DNA of 64,000 bases from NCBI GenBank assembly GCA_015501055.1, contig JADNYV010000003.1, positions 620,001 to 684,000 of the forward strand, given 5' to 3'. Origin of the DNA: Mucidula mucida (taxonomy: Eukaryota > Basidiomycota > Agaricomycetes > Agaricales > Physalacriaceae). The notes under the pieces are model-generated. The model did no database searches. It was not told the origin of the DNA and saw nothing but the letters and a program-made list of their open reading frames with translations. A program made the position numbers and the translations under genes. Positions 41,123-55,829 of this stretch are shown one piece after another; position 1 is the first letter of the stretch, and every line of letters starts with the position of its first letter.

Positions 41123-41124
<2 letters not shown>
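39329..41124 (-). CDS. Ybp/ALF4/glomulin-type armadillo protein
   Basis: Helical-repeat protein resembling the fungal family that includes Yap1-binding Ybp proteins and shares a Pfam entry with ALF4 and glomulin. Exons: about 41124-41101, 41057-40947, 40898-40679, 40629-40415, 40363-40174, 40060-39504 and 39454-39329. Typical stretches are TVLPALASGHPDPSIRHQTF, EFPQMRVAAVGLVKEAI, and the C-terminal KTGIRDRDNLNNIERQLL. The first short exon (MFSADNDE) and the intron near 40173-40061 are uncertain; the N-terminus may be incomplete. The assigned ATG (41124-41122) interlocks with the ATG of the opposite-strand zinc transporter, so at least one of the two starts is probably elsewhere. Family call is from memory of sequence style, so function should be held loosely. 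Confidence 0.6.
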
Positions 41125-44390
<3,266 letters not shown>

Positions 44391-44445
44391 TTAATCACGA
44401 TAACCGGTGGCTGTGTAAATTATACTCCTCTCCATCAGTCCCATC

Positions 44446-45769
44446 ATGTCCGAATTTTCCACCTTGACGCTCTTTCCTGCGACACCGGCGCAGTTGATAG
44501 AATCGAGACGTCGCACCTTTACAGAATGGGGGAGAGACATGACTGAAGAGCAATATCTATTGCGTGACGCGTTAATGGACAAAGCTGAACACGCCGAACA
44601 CGGAAAACTCATTACTTGGTAGTAGATCGGCTCTAATCGTCGAATACAACCCGATTCTCACTAGAAGCACTTCATCGTAGGGTGCTTTGTGCACGCGAGG
44701 ATCCGACAACTCTGGAGTTCAGATGCTCTTGCGAGACGTGAGTATCTGCGTCTGTGGCGGTCTGATGCTGATCAATCTTAATATAGTTACCGACGTGATG
44801 GACTTTTGCTACGAAAAGCTTCTACGGAATGGGACCCGGAGGTACAAGAAGTGCACTGCTATGGGATAGCCTCGGTCTTTACACCGCTACGCTACCGCAA
44901 GCGAGGGTACGCGCGTCATATGATGAGGCTTCTACACTGGCTACTGGCTCCCCACGAAGTGTTTCCTGCTTTCCCGGAGGAGTGGACCCTCCCAGAAAGG
45001 CCTGCGCAGCTTGTTCCGGGCGCTTTCTCTACGTTGTGGAGCGACGTCGGGTCGTTCTATCAGTATTGTGGTCCAACCACCGAGCAAGATGGCTGGATTC
45101 TGGGAAACGCGAACGGCACGTTTTGGGAGGTCGAGGAAAGTATAAAGGCGCTGGGCGATCAAAAAGAGGATCAATACAAGTGGCGATGGTTGACCTCGAG
45201 CGCTATGCCTGATTTATGGGAAAGGGAGAAGGAGGTCATGAAGCGCGACATGAATGTGTTCTCCACATCAGCGGAGGGTTGTCGCGCTATGTTCTCCTTT
45301 CTACCTGGAAAAGGAGTCGAGCAATTTCAGCGAGATAGACACCCAAATGTCTTTGAGCGCATGCAGATTCCTCTCGATCCATGTGGCGTGTCACTTGGCG
45401 ATTTGGACCAAGATGCTCTCGTGACTTGGACGATACAGGAAAAGCCCCCAACGCTATTAATCACCAGAATTCGACTTGCTGATGTAGATATGTTTCCCGG
45501 CGTTCTGTCGTTGTTGCTATCTGTCGCGAAACAATACGCTCTAGAAAGGATTGAATTCTGGAATTTGGCTCCTAACTTGCTAGTGAAGGTGGAGGAGCTT
45601 GGAGGGAGGAATGAGGTACGAACTGAACATCTTCCCGCTTTCAAATGGTATGGGCCAGAAGAGACTGAAAGTGTTGTGTGGCTTAACAATGAACGGTCAG
45701 TGCAATTATCCTTGATTCAGCGTTTGTTCCTACTGAAGCTTCTACGAATCTAGGTTCTGTTGGTGTTGA
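44446..45769 (+). CDS. LYC1-like N-acetyltransferase family protein
   Basis: Resembles the fungal LYC1 (lysine acetyltransferase) group. Four exons: 44446-44618, 44681-44737, 44787-45695 and 45754-45769, giving 384 residues. The N-terminus (LTLFPATPAQLIESRRRTF) and the acetyl-CoA-binding-like segment SVFTPLRYRKRGYARHMMRL, with the R/Q-x-x-G-x-A pattern, support a GNAT fold; the C-terminal half contains WLNNER and ends FCWC in a 16-base last exon. It follows the zinc transporter by 55 bases. Substrate unknown: lysine catabolism is possible by analogy, and protein acetylation cannot be excluded. Confidence 0.75.
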
Positions 45770-45913
45770 TATGTACTTTGAAGATGCTTACGCGTTAATC
45801 TACTGCTGACATCGTAATTGAGCGTGTCATCTCGTAAAACACCGAAGAATGAGTTTTGTTGAGTAACGAGCACGTGAGGTTATTGTCACGCGACACACGC
45901 TACTTCACGCTTC

Positions 45914-48900
45914 ATGGACTACCACGACGACGAAGTAGTTCCGACCTCGGACACTGAAGAGCAAAATGAGATTGATATGCGTCTCACTCTGCCGCCGACG
46001 CTGACATATAGTCATGCTCTTGGAGAGCATATTCCGGCCAAGAAACGAGCAAGGACGCCTGTAAGTGGTGCTTAGATCTATGACTGGCTTGCGTGAATAT
46101 CTTCTATATAGTCGGCGACTGTGGGTCATTCCTCTCATGTATCGACATCAACATCGGTCTGGTCACGTGCCAAATTGCCTGCGTACTCCCCACCTCCGCC
46201 TCCATCTGTGAACGCCCATCCCCAGTTCGCTCGGAACTCCTCCCCGTCCGCGAGCCAATTACCTTTCATTAAAAGTGAAGAGGACTCGGACGATTCCCTT
46301 GATATGATCTTCGGCTATCCCGCACCAGAAAGGAGCAGTCAACCAGCGCCTGGCACGTCTTCTTCTCCTCGACTACATTCTATTCCACCCCCATCTATGA
46401 CCCCGGTATCGAACCGTGGCATCTCTCAACGCGAACACGTATCTTCGCAAGATATTCCTATGGACATTGACGACGGCTGGGGGCGACATCAATCGCCGCC
46501 CCCGGCATTAACACCCGACGTGGACGATCTAATGGATTTTGGTGACTCTGAAAGACCTACTACGCCCCCAATATCTGAGCGAACATCTCCCATCCGCCAA
46601 GACTCCCCTCTGTCGTCGGCTCCTCCGTCTCCACATGCGCCTACTAATAATGTCGATCCCGCTGCACCTTTTCCAGACATCCCTCCCGAATCTCGTTACA
46701 GTCTTCGCACCCGAAAACCTCAACAGAAGAACCCATACCTCTATGATCAGGTCCATTACAAGCTCCTAATGAAGAACAATCCCGACGCGATTGTGAAGAT
46801 GAGGGAAGTGGAAAAAGAACTTCGACATAGGAATGATGATCAGTATGAGCAGGGTACTCAAGATCCCGAACCCGACGAGTACGAGCATCGTCATCGGATC
46901 TCTCACAGTCGAAGTAAAAGCCGACATCAGTCTGAGGCTCTGCCTGATGGACTTGAAGCACTCCCGGACTTTGATGCGGAGGACCGCGCTATTAACAAGG
47001 GCATGAGGGATGCTAAAAAGGAGCTGGCGAAGATTAAGCGCCGGAGAGAACAGGCGAAGGAGGAGGAGGAGGAAAAGCGTCTGCGCAAAGAAGAGGAGGA
47101 GGCGGAAGAGTTGCGACATAGGGCAGCCACACCTCCTTCCATCAATGTAAGGGAGTCCATCCGTCTATTACTTCACAATGTTAAAAGTGTTTTCGATTTC
47201 AGGACTCTTTCCGCGAGCTGTCAATATCTCCTCAAAAAGGAACGCCTCGTTTACCTAGGTCAGGTTCCAGGACAGTCATGTCGCCAACTCCATCGCCAGT
47301 TCGGCATTCACGTTCACCCTCCCGTGCCCCTTCTCCAGGGCAACCCATGGATATTGATGGGTTCAATCCTGACTCTCCTTTCGGATCGCGTGCTTCCTCG
47401 CCGATAATCGTCGAAGAGGATGATAGGAGTCTATCATCCGCCGAGTCGAACTCCCCTCAATCTCAGCCGGAATCAGAGGAAGAGGGCTTTGAAGATGACG
47501 CTGGCTTAAAAGTCCTCAGCAAAATGTATCCCGCATTCATGCTCAAAAGCATTCTCAATGGTGGACACAAGAAGAAGCAGGCCGCCCCAACTCGGCCTAG
47601 TCAGAAGCGCGCGAAGTCAAAGCGTTTACGTTCTCTAAGCAAGATCGTCGGCGACACAGAAAGCTCAGACGAAGACCAACAACCAGAGCAACAGGTCGAT
47701 CCTGACGACGATCTCGTTGCGTTTGGTAAACCTGGACCAGGACCTTCTACGCTTTCTAACTCTTCGCGCGTCAAATCTGAGCGCGACGTCATTGACATTT
47801 CAACAGACGAGGAAGAGGAGTACCCTAGACCTACACTTTACATTTCGGACGACGAGTCTACTCCCTCTCCAGAACCTGAGGACCACAGAAAGTGGACGTT
47901 GTTTGGGAAGGAACCCGACATGATCGATTATATGCTCATTCGTCCTGTCCGCTCGGAGGCAAAACGGAAATCACGTCCACATCACTCTTCAAAGACCAGT
48001 CGGAGGGCCTCTGGCAGAGGGCAAGGCCGGGAGATTCAGACGAAGCTGACCGACTGGGGTGGCCATGGAAGATCTATTCGGTCCGATGGAAAGAAAACAA
48101 AGAGAGCGAAATTACAAAGTGACGATGAGGACGAGGATGAGTTGGAAGATAGGACGACATATTCCAAATTGACAGACAAGGAGCGCGCGAGGCGGGAGCT
48201 GAACAGAAGGCGGAAAGAGCAGAAATCGAAGAACGGTGTCTATACCATTAGAGCTCCCAAAGGAGCTCGTATCGCTACTGGTCAGGGACGGCATCCCCAT
48301 TCTGCGGACTTGGAGGTTGAAGACGCTGTCACCGCTCCTACTGCGAAGGAGCAGGTAGTGTTCCAGTATGCTCCTCGTCCTGCACTACCTAGACGCGACG
48401 GCAAGGATCCAAGACGACCAGAGCCGCTACATCCTGAGCCGAACAATGAACGGGAGCTTTCACCGGTGAAGTTGAAACCTCCCGAGGTTGATGTCAAGAA
48501 GTTCACTTTTGGGAGCAATACGTTTATCGGGAAGGGATGGCTGTTCGAGTTAATGGAGCAGTCTGCGGCCGAGCCCGTTATTATCTCTATCTCCGGGATA
48601 TCATTTTCCGGGGACATGACGAGCCAAGAGTTCCTCGATTCGCTGGCTGCGCTTTGGAGGATACTTTTCGAAGCCATCGCTGGACTTCCAGACAGTGACA
48701 ACGATGTGGTGGTCCAAAGCTGCACCCGTCTTTGTCGGGCAGCATCTCTTGTCCTGTCATCCCTGCTACGAAGTCTAGCTCCAGAAGATGCGGACGTTCT
48801 TCGCGCCGGCGTTGAGTGCCAGATTAGGCAATTGCTTGAGAAGGTAAAAAGCCCCGAGTTTGAGCAGGAAGCTGGCGATCACACGATGTGGACACTCTTA

Positions 48901-51401
48901 TGGTCTCCGCTCGAGCTGGTATTCGTATCAACCTGACTGTACCAACGAAGCCTGAAGAGGCGAACCTCCTGGTCTCTTTTGGAGATATATTGATTGCCCG
49001 ACTTGTCCGGCATGGCTTAGCTGAAGCTGTCCGCTCCGTACAGTCCGATGTCGTTGACACACCGCTACATCCCGTAGAACTCTGGGTTTGCCTCTTCCAT
49101 ATCCTTCGACCAGCAACGAAAGACGATGGCCACATCGTTTGGAGCTGCGTTGAAAAGGCGATCAAGGCACAGGGGCCGGGTGATCTAGCACCTACGCAGA
49201 TGAGCAAGCGTCTATGGTTCATAATCCAGACGCTGTCGGATCTCTCTCAGTTCTCTGTGCATGGGCGGTATAGCTCTGAAGGCGTCCCTTATCATGGGTG
49301 GAACGTTGTGCTCCTGGCGCTGAATGCCACTTCGCTACTTCCCGCTGAAACACGTGGTAAATGTGCCCGAGACAAACACGCTGCATCCGTCGTACGAAAT
49401 TGTGCGCGAATGTGCAACGAATTCAAGTGGCCTACGAAAGCCGCATTCCCTGTTTCATGCGCCTGACAAGCATCTTTGTGAGCCGCGGCTTCGTCAGTCT
49501 CGAACACGAAGGACGTGATTACCCCAAGTTTGCCCTCGATAACGAATGGGATAAATTTGAAGAACCTGGACCAAACGACAGCGCCTACGTCGTCTTTCTC
49601 AAGTTACTCTTGCGAGCTCTTCCTAGCTTGAAAACTGTGGAACAAAAGAAACTTCTGACACAGTCGATCTCTCGTTCCAACTTTGCGTTTTCAAAAGCTG
49701 AACCGCCAAGCATCAAGGACCTATCTGGGTTGACCAACCGTTTTGTGGGCATATTTGCTGCAATTTACGCCGCACCAGACAGCGACCATGTTCGTATTGA
49801 ACAAGCCAATCAGTATGTCGATTTCTTGTCCTCTGACGACAATACTCGGTGGATCGCGATACAAGGCTTTCAACTGCTGTGTCAAGTGTTGGTCTTTCGT
49901 CGACGATCGCTTGAAGGAGTTGTGAAATGGCTGGAGACCATTGTCGATGCTCTCCTGGAGGACTGTGTAGCCCGCACCAAAGAAGGCCCAGTCAACGTCA
50001 GAGTACTCATTCGCAGCATTGGATATGTATACAGCACCGTCGCCAGCGTCAACAATCAAGGTATTTTTAATTACCAGAGACCTTGTTACCCAAATCCGAC
50101 CATACTGTGTAAGTGGTGCTTCATGGCTTGTGCGACTTTTTATTTAGACACTTTAGCCAAGATCCAACGTATTGCGAGGCACTCTTCTTTGAGGGAAGAT
50201 AACACCTCATTTGAAGTTCAAGCTGAGATTCAAGCCGAGGTCCTTCGAATGTATCATGCCTTCTTCCGCGCGAGGTCGACTGCTGTTCCGTCACCGACCA
50301 AGCCCGTGGTGAGCACAGCCAACGAGGAGAGCCAGGATTCTGCATTTGATGACTTGGAAGATATCGATGACAGCGTTCTGCGTGCAGCGATTGACTATGA
50401 GGAGCAGGATAAGGCTACTGCCAAGGTGAGTTTAGTTATTTTCGATGTAGCCCCTGCTTATAGTTTCGCAGTTGTTGCGGGCAGACTCGTGGTATATCCT
50501 GCGTTTTTGCACGTCGTGTAACAGGATCCCAATGTTCGCAAAGGAGGAAAACCTTTGGATGGAAACTTGGGTCAACTGCTGTTCTCTGCTTGTTCAGTGT
50601 TCTTCCAACGCTAAAGGAGATGTAAGTTTTCATCCACGCGATCCTTATTGGACGGCTGATTGAATATTATTTAGTCATGGTCGACGTACTGGAAGAGCTA
50701 CATTGACAAACTAAGTGATCGTTCAGAGACGGGGCAGAAACGCGCGCAGACCCGCTTACTTCGACATGTTCTTAAAGCGGATCCTGACGTGTACACGGTA
50801 TGGCATTTAATCTCATCGTCTACGGAGCCGCTCTTAACTCGAGTCGCAGATGCCAGGCTTCATGGACACAGTGCGGGAGGTTGTGTTCGAGTCGCTGGCT
50901 GCAAAAGAGATCACGACAGACCATACCGGGCTTCTCGCCGAAGTTTTGGAGGTCGACCAAGCGCAGGCAGAGCAGCTGTTTCCGGTCATTCCTTTCACTA
51001 AGAAGAATATGGCTTATGAAGTTGTCATCTCGGATTTTGAAGAGCTCTGCCCAGTTCTGATTGATGGCGAGTTTTCTTGTTGATGGCCTCTGATGCTGAC
51101 TGACAGCCGTGGATAGGTGTCTTTTCTCTGATTGAGGAACGCAACGGAAGGGAGGTGACGCAGCCGATTCATCTCGTCACAAAGCTCTTCTCTCAGATGC
51201 GGGCCGTGTGTAATGTAGGCATCTGTAAGTTTTTGTTGGACACACGCTCACGAGAGTTTCTAGGAACTGTCCGGAGCAGAGACGGAAGAGTCGAGAGGAT
51301 ATATCGCATACTGCAACAAGATACTCGAGAAATTGCGCCAACACGAAAGGCTTCGGGCTGATTCGCGGCTCAAGTTTTGGGTTGAGTGGTTGCCCAAGTA
51401 G
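45914..51401 (+). CDS. Mus7/MMS22-like DNA repair protein (two apparent frame breaks)
   Basis: Large nuclear protein, about 1,700 residues, matching the layout of the Mus7/MMS22 family that supports stalled replication forks. N-terminal third: disordered, Ser/Pro and acidic, with SRYSLRTRKPQQKNPYLYDQ, a Lys/Glu helix of charged repeats, and KMYPAFMLKSIL. C-terminal two thirds: helical repeats, e.g. FMRLTSIFVSRGF, DSAYVVFLKLLL, ENLWMETWVNCCSLLVQ, ending LKFWVEWLPK. Exons: 45914-46060, 46112-47146, 47203-50108, 50148-50425, 50472-50621, 50675-50797, 50850-51066, 51117-51214 and 51264-51401. The intron 51067-51116 needs a GC donor. Within exon three the conserved-looking frame shifts by one missing base near 48918 and again near 49451; total length is two short of a multiple of three. 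Family assignment rests on architecture and motif style. Confidence 0.7.
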
Positions 51402-51492
51402 TAGCATTATCGTGTGCAAGAATTGGAATTGCGAGTCTACAAAGTCCAACCTAGATTATATAATAGATAAAGAGTGTAATAGTATAACAACA

Positions 51493-52842
51493 TTATTCCC
51501 TGGTGGCTCTGGTCGGGGTTGGCGGGAAGGAAAACCCATTGCCGCCAATCGGACTCCACCCGTCCTCGGCACTCCTCTCGTCGCCGCGAATGAGACTAGC
51601 TATACTCGCAGTATGGCGGTGGCCTCTCTTTGAACGTGTATCTCTACCCTGGCCCATAATAAGAGGGGCTGCGCTTGTGGGTGTGGCGCCTGGTATGGGT
51701 GAACGATATGTAATGTCCATCTCCTCATCGTCAGACACATCGGACAGCTCAAAATCCGCGGAAGCATCCGCAAGATTGCCGTTGGGCCGGTTTCTGGGAG
51801 CCTCGAGATCGTAGATGTCGTACTTGGAACGCTGAATGGCAGCGCGGGGGTCAAGAAGGTCGCCTGGAGCTGCGGTGGCATTTGAGCCCTTGAGTTCTTC
51901 GGGGAGGAGGTAGTAGAATGTGACTGTAGCAAGGCACGCGCCGACAACGACGTCGATGAGGTAGTGATGGGTGAGGTACATTGTGGCCCAGTAGAGGGTG
52001 AGTGCATAGCCCCAGGCGACGTAACTCATGGAGGGAAAGAAGTGGGAGATGGCGAGGGCCTCGAGCGTTGCGCTGCCGGCGTGGAGGGATGGGAATGCGC
52101 CGAAAACGACGGGGGCGTTGGAGAAGCCCTGGGTGTATGCCGAGGTGTGGAGGAGGGCGTCAATGCGGATGAGCCCGCCAGGAGAGCCCTTCATGCCGTA
52201 GTCGGCGGGTGTCAGGCCGTGGATGAGCTCATACCACGGCGCGGCGCACGGGAAGAGGATCTGGATGAGCACGCCGATCAGGTTCATGTACCCAAAAGCG
52301 CGCGCCCAGAAATGGAGCGCCTGTTTCGGGCGGAACAGCCACAAAAAGGCGGCGACGATGAACGGGATCGAAAAGTGGCCGACGCCATACGGGATCCACG
52401 CGACAATGTCGAGCACGAAAAAAGTGGACCGCGTCAGGATATCCGAGATGTTCGCCCCGAACAGCACCGTCTCCAACGTCGGCAGCACGACCACCGAAAT
52501 GTTCGGCCGCCATTCGTTCGGGATGTAGCGGGACGAGAAGAAACACAGCACCCACGACAGCACGGGCATCGCTGGGAAGAAGAACTGCGACGTGAACGGT
52601 ATCAAAAGCACGAGCAGGTAGAGCCCCGGAATAGCGATTTTGAGGAGCAGACTCGGGAGCAGGAACAGCCAGAACGTCGCGAGCAGAACGTGCAACACGT
52701 ACATCCCATCCAGCAGCTGCCACCGGTGTCGCTGCACCTTGGCCAGCGTGTCCGTCACCGCCAACGACTTGTCCATCCTTCCCGTCGCCGCCACAAACGC
52801 CTGCCACACCGTCATCAACGTTTGACGCACTGCCGATACCAT
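51493..52842 (-). CDS. AUR1: Inositol phosphorylceramide synthase AUR1
   Basis: Golgi enzyme that moves phosphoinositol from phosphatidylinositol to ceramide, essential in fungi and the target of aureobasidin A. Single uninterrupted exon of 449 codons from ATG at 52842. PAP2-like catalytic motifs GAFPSLHAGSA and THHYLIDVVVG supply the two histidines and the aspartate; SPGGLIRID and FGYMNLIG are family segments. Six or so membrane helices span residues 55-330. The C-terminus is hydrophilic, acidic and Ser-rich, and ends with PPTPTRATRE. The lack of introns is unusual for this window. Convergent with the MMS22-like gene, the stops only 91 bases apart. Confidence 0.95.
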   Translation of the reverse strand: MVSAVRQTLMTVWQAFVAATGRMDKSLAVTDTLAKVQRHRWQLLDGMYVLHVLLATFWLFLLPSLLLKIAIPGLYLLVLLIPFTSQFFFPAMPVLSWVLCFFSSRYIPNEWRPNISVVVLPTLETVLFGANISDILTRSTFFVLDIVAWIPYGVGHFSIPFIVAAFLWLFRPKQALHFWARAFGYMNLIGVLIQILFPCAAPWYELIHGLTPADYGMKGSPGGLIRIDALLHTSAYTQGFSNAPVVFGAFPSLHAGSATLEALAISHFFPSMSYVAWGYALTLYWATMYLTHHYLIDVVVGACLATVTFYYLLPEELKGSNATAAPGDLLDPRAAIQRSKYDIYDLEAPRNRPNGNLADASADFELSDVSDDEEMDITYRSPIPGATPTSAAPLIMGQGRDTRSKRGHRHTASIASLIRGDERSAEDGWSPIGGNGFSFPPTPTRATRE

Positions 52843-52996
52843 CCTGGGGGGGAAGCGCGATGAGCAACACTAAATACGGGCGGGGAAACGGCAACAACCA
52901 GCAATGTTGGTGACAAACCTGACCAGTGGGACCGATCTTTTCTCGGCACAGGTTTGCCGTTGACTATTGTATATTACAATTAAATCGAAATACATG
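52843..52996. promoter_or_regulatory. AUR1 upstream / 3' end of next gene
   Basis: Only about 150 bases separate the AUR1 start from the stop of the upstream same-strand gene, so the AUR1 promoter must lie here or reach into that gene's 3' end. Confidence 0.45.
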
Positions 52997-55754
52997 TTAC
53001 AATCCCTCAAAAAACGATAAATCCTGAGCAGATAATCCTCCCGTCTGCGCTTTCCCTGAAGTAGTTGTAGGCTGCATACCCGAGAACTGCATCACCGACG
53101 CCGTAGACGCAGGTAATGCCGCCATCGCCTTCATCTGCTGCTCCTGCATCGTATCCTCACTGCTCCCAAATATATCCAACGCAAACTTCTTCGCGCCTCC
53201 ACCCGGCGGTTGCAGAACAGGCGGAAGGGGCGACGGTGGTCCCAACGGCCACTGTCGCGACGCTGCCGTCTCCATAAGACTCAGCGTCCGCTGGTGTTCC
53301 GCGGCACGAGATATTTTCTGTATCTTGGGCGGAGGCGCTTGCCATATCGGTGGCGAATGCGCAGGGGAGCCCAAAGCTAGTCCACCTGATAGGTCTATTT
53401 TGGGCGGAGGGGCGTGTCGTAAACTGGTTTTAGCAGGAGGGGCAGGTGGCGACGGCGTGCGCAGCGTAGGTGGAGAAACAAATTCGTCAAAGTCATCAAA
53501 TTCGTCGTCGACTTCTTGCACGCTATTTGACCGTGTGCTGCTTGTTGACGAAAACAGACTCTGATCCGACGAGACAGAGGTAAAGCTATTGTCCACGTAT
53601 GACGTTGGGAACGTATCTTTACTTGAGGACTGTCTTGGAGGCGATTGGGTCGTGGTGGAGAAATCCGCAAAATCATCATCGTCAAAGAGTGAAGCAGATG
53701 ACTGGGGAGGCGGCCGCGGTATGGGTGTATTGATGTGTACAAGTGGAGGCGCAGTCTCAAGCACTGGCGTTCGTTCTCGTGAAGTAGGAGGGGGAGGAAG
53801 TGTGAATGCTGATTGCAGCTGCGACACTGAAGGAGGGCGTGATGCAGTGGAGGACATGATCACCGTAGGGACCTTTTTTAAATACTGGTTGCCACTGCCG
53901 TTGACTCCGGGTGCAAAGTTCTTGAGTGTTGGCGAAGGGAGTGTAAATGGTGACATCGGTGGCATTGCTGGTGAAGGTGTAGGTTTCACGACGGGGGTGA
54001 TGCTCCTAGAAACCACCGAAGGGAACCCATGCTGTGTGGGGGATGAATCGCCAAACGATGGCGCAGGGGATGGGTTCATGGACGTTGCAGAGAGAGTTGG
54101 AGGTGGCTCAGGACGATGTCCATCAAAGAACAAAGACAAATCATTTACTGGTGCCGCAGTCTTTTGCGGTAATTTCGGAGGAGGGGCTCTCGGCGGCGGA
54201 GCTAAAGGAGGTGGGAGTTTAGTTGGCAAAGGAGACGACCCAATCATCCCTGTGAGCGCCTTGATCTCGTGAGAATCGTAGCCCATCAAATCTTCATGTT
54301 CATCACTCGCACTGGGAACAATATCTGACAAAAATTCTAGGTCATCAGAGGAGAGGGCAAGAGAGTTTCGAGGACTGGTTGCCGATTTGGTTCTTGAGAA
54401 CCGATTGAGGAACCTGGACACGGCAGAGGGCGGGGGTGTGGCTTCTCTTGCCGGAGGCATCACTACTGGCTGCAAAGAGAGTGTCGTAGGAGTGGCCACA
54501 GAAGACGACGAGGCCACCGATGTAGTAGGAGATAGCGGGGAAGGTACTACCGGAACCGAGGCCTGTATAGAGGATAACGAAGTCCTACCAGTATCCGTAC
54601 TAGGTCTAGGAGAAGACGAAGCACTATCAGTCGCGGATTTAGTTACCGGCGACGTTGGGGATTTATCCGAGACGACCGGAGGGGTGGAGGCGCGTCTGCC
54701 AAAGAAGGAGAGTAGACCTCCGCCTGCTTTCGGCCTGGTATCCGCGCTTGACACTGGGACTTCGTGTTCTTTGGAAACCATTCGCCAACCAGCAGGAACT
54801 AAATCATCTTGAAGTCCGGGCCTAGCTTTTACAGAAGCTTCCCAGGATGTAGAACCCTTGGACGACGCGTAGCGTGAAAAAGGACTTTGTCGCGTGATGG
54901 AAGCGTGGCGCGTTAGTTTGAGTGACTCGGCAAGACGCTTTGACGTGAACGTCTTTGAGAATTCAACGGTGGGCGGAATCATAAGGTCTTGAGGGATGAA
55001 TCTCTGAAAGCTGGATGCTCTACGCGTACACACGTGAATACCACGAGCTGACACGCAATGATTGCGCGCAACTTACAGTTCGGTGATGTCTTCTACTCCG
55101 TGTAGATTCAGACTCTCTTCGCTGGCCTGAACAGATGGCCACATGTCTTTAGAGAGTTCCTGGAATTGTTGAAGAATAGAAGCCAAAAGCTCTGGCGGCT
55201 GTCTGTATTTTCAGTAAATGCCATGGAGGACAGAAATGATGTAAACTAACCACAAATTGATCCTGCTTTTCCTTCTGGCGAATCGCGGTCTCCCACTCAT
55301 CGGCCTTGGTGGTCGGCAAGTCTGGTTCATCTTTGGGGGACTTCCACGAAGAGTCTGCTTCCCAGTTTGACACGGTAAACGATGGATGAGACGGTGTCCA
55401 GGGATCTACGTCTGGCGCCTCGAGTGCAGACTCGAACGTGCCAAAGGCGTCAGGGCTAGCGGGAGGTGAAGGCGATGGGGAAAGCGTAGTTGCTGCTGGT
55501 GAATCTGCCGCTTCAACGTCATCGTCTAGCGTGTCCTCTGGAACCTGTTCGTCGTCGTCGTCGTCGTCCGCTGATGGGATGCTCGACGTGTCTCCCCATG
55601 CCGGTACAGTTTCCGCGGGCTCTGTCCAATGCACGGCCTTGGATGACCAAGCTGGTAGTCCATCGTCGAGCTCGTTGTGTACGGTAACGGGTGCAGTCCA
55701 CGGGTCTTTAGGCTTTGTATGGTCTCCCCAGGCATTCTCCCAAGGATTGTCCAT
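52997..55754 (-). CDS. Acidic, Ser/Pro-rich protein of unknown function
   Basis: I do not recognise a named family. Exon 1 (55754 to about 55252) encodes MDNPWENAWGDH, a run of six Asp, and DPW and EW motifs; a short middle exon (about 55193-55079) encodes PPELLASILQQFQELSKDMW and NLHGVEDITE; the last exon, from about 55000, begins FIPQDLMIPPTVEFSKTFTS and is long and disordered. Short acidic-aromatic motifs recur (FDDDDFADF, EFDDFDEF, DPW), of the kind used to bind clathrin-adaptor ear or EH domains, so a trafficking accessory role is conceivable but unproven. The tail ends SAQDLSFFEGL. The second acceptor is ambiguous (TTTCAG or TTTCAGAG). Confidence 0.7.
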
Positions 55755-55829
55755 TCAGAGAGCGGATGCTCGCCGTTGTGAGACCCTTGATCTGTCATGT
55801 GACTTGTACTATCGTTTTCCGTCTCTGCT

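Noticed and set aside
50425..50622. A frame break in the MMS22-like gene near 50611
   Set aside because: It arose from choosing the acceptor at 50524. With the acceptor at 50471 the exon reads in frame through ENLWMETWVNCC to the next junction.
51964..52863. A 299-codon plus-strand open frame
   Set aside because: It lies antisense to AUR1 and has the charged, repetitive composition of a shadow frame created by G/C-rich third positions; AUR1 has clear motifs and the shadow has none.
53589..54272. A 227-codon plus-strand Gly/Val-rich open frame
   Set aside because: Antisense shadow of the Ser/Pro-rich coding exon on the minus strand; its Gly-rich composition is the mirror of Pro/Ser codons.
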